From Urbifossiella limnaea (GTDB taxonomy: Bacteria; Planctomycetota; Planctomycetia; Gemmatales; Gemmataceae): 64,000 nucleotides of DNA. The stretch covers positions 4,076,322-4,140,321 of the forward strand of contig NZ_CP036273.1 of assembly GCF_007747215.1 (NCBI RefSeq), given 5' to 3'. This document shows positions 59,248-64,000 of this stretch, piece after piece. The notes beneath the pieces were generated by a model, which was not told the DNA's origin, searched no databases, and was given only the letters and a program-made list of their open reading frames with translations. How positions within the stretch are numbered: the first letter of the stretch is position 1; each line of letters starts with the position of its first letter. The position numbers were made by a program, and so were the translations under genes.

Positions 59248-59251
<4 letters not shown>
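58100..59251 (+). CDS. devC: MacB/DevC-type ABC transporter permease
   Basis: A 383-residue inner-membrane permease of the FtsX/MacB superfamily. One N-terminal membrane span (about 17-37), a large periplasmic domain (about 38-255), then three C-terminal spans (about 268-295, 318-345 and 350-375) ending '[13 protein letters not shown]'. This is the DevC layout of cyanobacterial DevBCA systems that export glycolipids through TolC. The motif '[19 protein letters not shown]' is family-typical. It overlaps the ATPase gene by ATGA (59248-59251). With the ATPase and the HlyD adaptor it would form an exporter working with TolC (54260-56680). The exported compound is unknown. Confidence 0.88.
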
Positions 59252-59976
<725 letters not shown>

Positions 59977-59987
59977 GAGGACACTCG

Positions 59988-61055
59988 ATGTTCACCCGCT
60001 ACGCCCTTCCCGCCCTGGCGGTCGTGTCGTTCTCCTTCGCCGTCGTGCAGATGACGAAGGCCCAGCAGAAGGCGCCGCCGGTCAGCCCGACCGTCGAACC
60101 CGCTCGGGCGCCGTACCAAACGGCCGTGTCCGGCGCCGGCCTCGTCGAACCCGAGACGGAGAACATTCGCGTGGGCGTGAATCTGCCCGGCGTCGTGAAG
60201 GTGGTTCACGTCCGCGTCGGGCAGGAGGTGAAGCCCGGCGAGCCGCTGTTCGAGCTCGACGACCGGCAACTCCTCGCCGAGCAGGCGATCCGCCGCGCGA
60301 CGCTCGCCAGCGCCCGCGCGTCGCTCCAGAAGCTGCAGGAAATGCCGCGGGCGGAGGAACTGCCGCCGCTGCGCGCGAAGGTGGCCGAGGCGCGGGCGTC
60401 CCTCGACGACAAGGTGAAGCAGTACGCCCGCCTCCAGCGGGCCGGCGGCGGCGTGTCCGACGAGGAACTCATCGGCCGCCAGATGGCCGTCGAGGTCGGC
60501 AAGGCCCAGGTGGCGAAGGCGGAGGCCGACCTGGCGCTGACCGAGGCCGGGGCGTGGCAGGCCGACAAGCTCGTCGCCGCCGCCGCCGTTGCGCAGGCCG
60601 AGGCGCAGCTGGCGCAGTCCGCGACCGAGCTTATGCGGCTCAAGGTGACCGCCCCGTGGATGAGCGCCCCGGACGGCGCCGCGGTGACGTTCCGCGTGCT
60701 GCAGGTAAACGTGCGGCCGGGCGAGTACGTGGCCACGGCCCCCGGAACGGCGATGGTGGCGCTCGGCACCGTCGGCCGGCTCCACGTGCGCGTGGACATC
60801 GACGAGAACGACATCCCGCGCTTCCGCGCCGGCATCCCCGGCACGGCCAGCCCGCGCGGCAACCCGCGGACGACGTTCCCGCTGCGGTTCGTCCGCGTCG
60901 AGCCGTTCGTGATCCCGAAGCGATCGCTGACCGGCGGGAATACCGAGCGGGTAGACACGCGGGTGCTCCAGGTCATTTACGCGATTGACAGCCCGAACCC
61001 GGGTCTTTATGTCGGGCAGCAGATGGACGTGTCCTTGAACGCCGCCACGCCATGA
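59988..61055 (+). CDS. devB: HlyD-family periplasmic adaptor subunit
   Basis: A 355-residue membrane-fusion protein that links the inner-membrane exporter to TolC. A single N-terminal membrane or signal segment (5-25) is followed by 'VSGAGLVEPETENIRVGVNLPGVVKVVHVRVGQEVKPGEPLFELDDRQL', the biotinyl/lipoyl-like half-motif. A long coiled-coil hairpin (about 105-210) and the second lipoyl half with a beta-barrel ('LGTVGRLHVRVDIDENDIPRF') follow, ending 'GLYVGQQMDVSL'. AGGAGG lies close before the ATG. The last four bases overlap the start of the small lipoprotein gene. Together with DevCA and TolC it makes a complete tripartite exporter. Confidence 0.92.
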   Translation: MFTRYALPALAVVSFSFAVVQMTKAQQKAPPVSPTVEPARAPYQTAVSGAGLVEPETENIRVGVNLPGVVKVVHVRVGQEVKPGEPLFELDDRQLLAEQAIRRATLASARASLQKLQEMPRAEELPPLRAKVAEARASLDDKVKQYARLQRAGGGVSDEELIGRQMAVEVGKAQVAKAEADLALTEAGAWQADKLVAAAAVAQAEAQLAQSATELMRLKVTAPWMSAPDGAAVTFRVLQVNVRPGEYVATAPGTAMVALGTVGRLHVRVDIDENDIPRFRAGIPGTASPRGNPRTTFPLRFVRVEPFVIPKRSLTGGNTERVDTRVLQVIYAIDSPNPGLYVGQQMDVSLNAATP

Positions 61056-61354
61056 CCCGCGCCCTGCCGCTGCTGTGCGCCCTCGCGGGCGTCGGCTGCG
61101 ACGACTCCGACGCCCGCCGGCAGCGCACCGAGCTCGACGGGCTCGTGAAGCAACGGCAGTACCTCACCCTCCACCAGTCGAACCTCCGCATGGCGGCCGA
61201 CGCCGAGATCGCCGGCCGCCCGCTCGACCAGCTGCCGCCCGACAGCGCCGCCCGCCTCACGGTCTTCCAGGTGCAGTACATCGAGGCCGAGCGCCAGCTC
61301 AAGAAGGTGGACGCGGACATCGAGTTGGTACAACAGCCGCAGCAACTGTACTGA
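61052..61354 (+). CDS. Small helical lipoprotein of the export operon
   Basis: A 100-residue protein with a signal peptide ending in a lipobox ('LAGVGC', Cys16). The rest is helical and likely coiled coil (about 25-95, 'QRTELDGLVKQRQYLTLHQSNLRMAADAEIAGRP'), with no known domain. The start overlaps the HlyD stop (ATGA at 61052-61055), so its product is made with the exporter. It may brace the adaptor or channel in the periplasm; that is inference from place and form. Ends 18 nt before rpe. Confidence 0.72.
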   Translation: MTRALPLLCALAGVGCDDSDARRQRTELDGLVKQRQYLTLHQSNLRMAADAEIAGRPLDQLPPDSAARLTVFQVQYIEAERQLKKVDADIELVQQPQQLY

Positions 61355-61372
61355 CCCACACCAGGACACGTC

Positions 61373-62053
61373 ATGGCCGCGATTGCCCCGTCGATCCTGT
61401 CCGCCGACTTCGCCCGCCTCGGCGAACACGTCCGCGAGGTGGAAGCCGCCGGGGCCGACCGCGTCCACGTGGACGTGATGGACGGCCACTTCGTGCCGAA
61501 CCTCAGCATGGGGGCCGTGGTCGTGAAGGGGCTGCGGCCCGCGACCCGGCTGCCGCTCGAGGTTCACCTGATGGTCACCGACCCGGACAAGTTCCTCGAC
61601 GGCTTCGTGAAGGCCGGGGCCGACAGCCTGATCGTTCATCTCGAAGTGCTCCCCGACCCGCGGCCGATGCTGAAGCACATCCGCGGCACGCTCGGCAAGA
61701 AGGCGGGGCTGGCGTTCAACCCCGACCTGCCGGTGAGCCGCGTCGAGCCGTACCTCGCCGACATCGACCTGGCGCTGTGCATGACGGTGTTCCCCGGGTT
61801 CGGCGGGCAGGCGTACATCCCCGCGAGCAACGACCGCATCCGCGAGCTGCGCGGGCTGGTGAACCGCATCAACCCGGCGTGCGAGATCGAGGTGGACGGC
61901 GGCATTGACGCCACGACGATCGGCGCGGCGGCGGGTGCGGGCGCGAACGTGTTCGTGGCGGGCACCGCGGTGTTCGGCGCGAAAGAAGGTCCCGCCGCGG
62001 CGACCCGCCACCTGCGGGAGTTGGCCGCGCGAGCGGCCGGCGGCGGTGCCTGA
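61373..62053 (+). CDS. rpe: Ribulose-phosphate 3-epimerase
   Basis: Interconverts ribulose 5-phosphate and xylulose 5-phosphate in the pentose phosphate or Calvin pathways. The 226-residue TIM barrel is close to the usual 215-225. Features: 'APSILSADFARLGEHV' (catalytic Asp), 'VHVDVMDGHFVPNLSMG' (metal His and Asp), 'PLEVHLMVTDPDKF' (His), 'MTVFPGFGGQAYIP' (phosphate loop), and 'EIEVDGGIDATT' (second catalytic Asp). The ATG at 61373 follows a CAGGACAC stretch. It is separate in function from the exporter but 18 nt after it, so readthrough is possible. The GMC gene on the other strand ends 2 nt after its stop. Confidence 0.96.
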   Translation: MAAIAPSILSADFARLGEHVREVEAAGADRVHVDVMDGHFVPNLSMGAVVVKGLRPATRLPLEVHLMVTDPDKFLDGFVKAGADSLIVHLEVLPDPRPMLKHIRGTLGKKAGLAFNPDLPVSRVEPYLADIDLALCMTVFPGFGGQAYIPASNDRIRELRGLVNRINPACEIEVDGGIDATTIGAAAGAGANVFVAGTAVFGAKEGPAAATRHLRELAARAAGGGA

Positions 62054-62055
62054 GC

Positions 62056-62702
62056 CTACCCGATGTGGCGCGCCAGCCGCAGCGCCAGGCCGCCCAGCGC
62101 CCGCACCGGGTTCGCCGCCGTGCTGACCGGCAGCACCGACATGTCGCAGACGTACACGCCGGTGGTGCCGTACACCTTCAGGTTCTCGTCCACGACGGAC
62201 CGCGGGTTGAACGCCGCGTCGCGGTTCGCCTTCCACGGCATCCGCAGCGTGCCGCAGGCGTGGTGGACGGTGCCCCAGCCGAACGGCCGGAGTTCGTCGT
62301 TGATCCCACCGTAGCGCTTCGTCAGCACCTCCACGTCGTTGAATTCGGCGAAGACGCGGTCCCGCGTGTCGTTCAGCATGTTCATGAACTCGGCGGCCGT
62401 CTTGTGCCAGCCGGCGACGGCCGGGAACCGCGAGTCGAGCAGGTCGCCGAGGTCGGCGAACCGCTTGAAGCTGACGAACGGCGTGTACCCGTCGTTGGCG
62501 TGCGAGTGGATACCGTTCTGGTCGTCCAGGCAGTTGGCGAAGCTGAACTTGATGTCCACCCGCGTCCGGCTCGGGTCGTGGTCGACGAGGCCCGCGGACG
62601 GGTCGTTGTTCCGCAGGTGCCAGTACTCGTGGTTCACGTTCATCTCGACGTTGAACGGGTACTGCACGTGGCCGTTGCCGTCGAGCGTCCCCCTGGAATA
62701 GA
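62056..62702 (-). pseudogene. GMC family oxidoreductase, 3' part (interrupted by an IS)
   Basis: The C-terminal end of a GMC-type flavoprotein (FAD alcohol or sugar oxidase). The catalytic region is seen: 'GWGTVHHACGTLRMP' (with the active-site His pair) and 'YVCDMSVLPVSTAANPVRALGGLALRLARHIG' (FAD contact and second His/Asn). The frame is open through the target duplication at 62693-62702 and is cut there by an insertion sequence. It rejoins, in frame, with the part beginning at 63938: across the IS the protein reads '...AKIVFYS' then 'RGTLDGNGHVQYPFN...'. The gene is thus broken in this strain. Its 5' portion lies outside the window. The truncated product would lack its FAD-binding N-terminus. 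Confidence 0.88.
62693..62702. repeat. 10-bp target site duplication, left copy
   Basis: CTGGAATAGA directly flanks the left end of the insertion sequence and is repeated exactly at 63938-63947. Confidence 0.93.
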
Positions 62703-62779
62703 CAGGACGATTGCAAAGTCCAGAATTCCGGTTAACGTGTTGACGGGTTGCGAGTTACTCACCTCGGGATGGAGCCCCG

Positions 62780-63912
62780 ATGTCACCCACTTCCGACTCA
62801 CTGGTCGCCGCGTTCCGCCAACTCACGGACCCTCGCCACCGCCGTGGTGTCCGCCACCCGTTCGCGGGGTTACTGTCCGTCGTCTTCCTGGGGCTGCTGA
62901 GCCGGCACCCCGACTTCGCCTCCCTCGCCCGGTGGGCCAAGCGGCACTGGCCGGCCCTCCGGGAGGCGTTCGGGCTGACCCGCCCGTACGCCCCGCACGC
63001 GACGACCTACAGCCGCGCGGCCGCCGCCTTCTCGATCGACGAGTTCCGCGGCGCCCTGGCCGGGTGGCTCGCCCGGGTGATGGCCGACGCCCCGACCGCG
63101 GCCGCGGTGGACGGGAAGACGAGCAAGCAGGCCCACGACGCCGACGGCGACCCGATCCACGTCCTCAACGTGTTCGCCCACGACGCCCGGGTGTGCCTGG
63201 CCGACTGGCCGATCGGGGACGGGAAGGAGACCGAGCCCGAGGTCCTCAAGGCCCACCTGGACGAGTTGTTCGCCGCCTGGCCGTCGCTCCGGGTGCTGAC
63301 CGGGGACGCCCTGTTCTGCCAGCGCCCGCTGGCCCGGGCGATCGTCGAGGCCGGGCGGGACTACGTGCTGGCGGTCAAGGACAACCAGCCCGACCTGCAC
63401 GAGACGATCCGGGCCGCGTTCGCCGACGCCACCCCGGCGTCGGCGAGCGCGACGGCGCGGGGAAAAAACGCGGGGCGGTCGAGACCCGGCGGGTCTGGTG
63501 CGACGCGGCGACGGCGGACTACGCCCGCGAGGCGCTGAACGTCCCCGGCCTGCGGGCGGTCGTGCGGGTGGACCGGGAGACCCGAGGGGCCGACGGCGCC
63601 CGGACGTGCGAGACGCGGTACTTCGCCACCAGTCTCGACCCGGCCGTGGTGACCGCCGCCGCGTTGCTCCGGCTCGTTCGCGGGCACTGGTCGGTGGAGA
63701 ACAGCCTGCACTTCGAGAAGGACCGGTGGTGGGACGAGGACCGGCACGTGTGCCGCCGGCCGGGGTTGGCCGAGCGCTTCACGACCCTGCTGAGCGCGGC
63801 CGTGAGCGTGTTGCGGGTACTCAACCCCGGGGGTAAGGGCGAGCCGCTCAAGGCGCAAGCCGACGCCCTCAACTGGGACATCGAACGCGCCATCAACCTC
63901 ATGACCCGCTGA
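62780..63912 (+). CDS. ISAs1-family transposase, two frames joined by a probable -1 frameshift
   Basis: The first frame (62780-63538) starts 'SDSLVAAFRQLTDPRHRRGVRHP', the ISAs1/DDE_Tnp_1-associated N-terminus, with the first catalytic Asp (D111 in 'VDGKTSKQ') and the second (D176 in 'LTGDALFCQ'). From about residue 230 it would read unrelated sequence. The true continuation is in the -1 frame, ending at 63912: 'GAVETRRVWCDAATADY...' through 'GHWSVENSLHFEKDRWWDEDRH' with the catalytic Glu. The switch point is A AAA AAC (63463-63469), in the right frame for a -1 slip. The joined product is 377 residues, a normal ISAs1 length. Either slippage makes full transposase, or a base is missing in a homopolymer. 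Start is ATG 62780. Confidence 0.9.
63463..63469 (+). promoter_or_regulatory. Slippery heptamer A AAA AAC for -1 frameshifting
   Basis: The zero-frame codons are AAA (63464-63466) and AAC (63467-63469), the classical X XXY YYZ set-up. A -1 slip here joins exactly the two transposase halves. GC-rich sequence follows and could form a stimulating stem. Confidence 0.65.
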
Positions 63913-63937
63913 TACCTGCGACTTTGCAATCGTCCTG

Positions 63938-64000
63938 CTGGAATAGAAGACGATCTTAGCGTGCTCGTCGGGGCTGATCGGGATGCGGGGGTTGCCCGCG
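63938..64000 (-). pseudogene. GMC oxidoreductase, portion upstream of the IS
   Basis: The minus strand encodes 'AGNPRIPISPDEHAKIVFYS', which continues in frame, once the IS and one target copy are removed, into the C-terminal part at 62056-62702. The first ten bases are the right copy of the target duplication (63938-63947). The gene continues beyond the window. Confidence 0.85.

Larger units (their letters stand above)
62703..63937. mobile_element. ISAs1-family insertion sequence, 1235 bp
   Basis: Perfect 18-bp terminal inverted repeats (CAGGACGATTGCAAAGTC at 62703-62720, complement at 63920-63937) bound a 1235-bp element. A 10-bp duplicated target, CTGGAATAGA, flanks it at 62693-62702 and 63938-63947, in the 8-10 bp range of ISAs1. 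The single gene encodes an ISAs1-type transposase in two overlapping frames. Length, ends and target duplication all fit an intact, recently moved copy: both target copies are identical and the ends match perfectly. It has interrupted a GMC oxidoreductase gene, in the opposite orientation. Confidence 0.95.

Overview
The window is very GC-rich DNA with dense genes on both strands. It carries several hallmarks of the Planctomycetes, most likely family Gemmataceae: a DUF1549/DUF1553 cytochrome-type protein paired with a DUF1501 protein, a PVC-type heme-binding CxxCH protein of about 1000 residues, an extracellular protein opening with the LEDRxxP-type N-terminal motif, PQQ-type and WD40 propeller proteins, eukaryote-like protein kinases, many small lipoproteins and a KDO-activating enzyme (so a Gram-negative envelope). 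The taxonomic call is inference from gene content; there is no rRNA here.

Layout. 1-9198 (+): the 3' end of a PhnD-like binding protein, a type IIA topoisomerase A/B pair, then gap-pgk-accD and an atypical protein kinase. 9202-17651: pcrA/uvrD, acpS-like, a small conserved-looking protein, gamma-glutamyltransferase, the large heme protein and a glycine-zipper lipoprotein. 17648-24540: a SUI1-domain protein, an NtrB/NtrC-like two-component pair, a WD40 protein, a sugar isomerase-like TIM barrel and a neutral-ceramidase-like protein. 24554-28792 (-): a 1412-residue trypsin-like/FG-GAP extracellular protein. 29091-34968 (+): a four-gene unit of PSD1-type cytochrome, DUF1501, alpha/beta hydrolase and a heme-site cyclase-fold protein. 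34977-39415 (-): aldo/keto reductase, FAD oxidoreductase, HTH-receiver regulator and acetyltransferase. 39547-45983 (+): two ROK kinases, Uma2, trpF, an inositol-phosphatase-family enzyme, a cupredoxin and a kinase-PilZ fusion. 46028-51201 (-): pyrG, kdsB, an HTH protein, a PQQ propeller and a sigma factor, the last divergent from a CarH-like B12-binding regulator at 51478. 52413-61354: SDR, SMP-30-like, a TolC-like protein, an Mpo1-like protein, and a TetR-controlled MacB/DevC-type export operon with ATPase, HlyD adaptor and small lipoprotein. 61373-64000: rpe, then a GMC oxidoreductase gene cut by a 1235-bp ISAs1-type insertion sequence.

Themes. Signalling proteins are abundant and often have altered key residues: a kinase with a tyrosine-kinase-style catalytic loop, an AAA+ response regulator without GAFTGA, and a receiver domain with a depleted acidic pocket. 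Three large near-perfect palindromes (6133-6205, 37655-37747, 58005-58078) sit between or at the ends of genes and look like dispersed extragenic elements. A TAGAAT-like hexamer recurs 36-46 nt before start codons and probably marks the vegetative -10 box. The clearest mobile-DNA event is the insertion sequence at the right end, with perfect 18-bp terminal inverted repeats, a 10-bp target duplication and a transposase frame crossing a canonical A AAA AAC slippery site. I did not find a CRISPR array, tRNA, rRNA, prophage or an obvious defence island.
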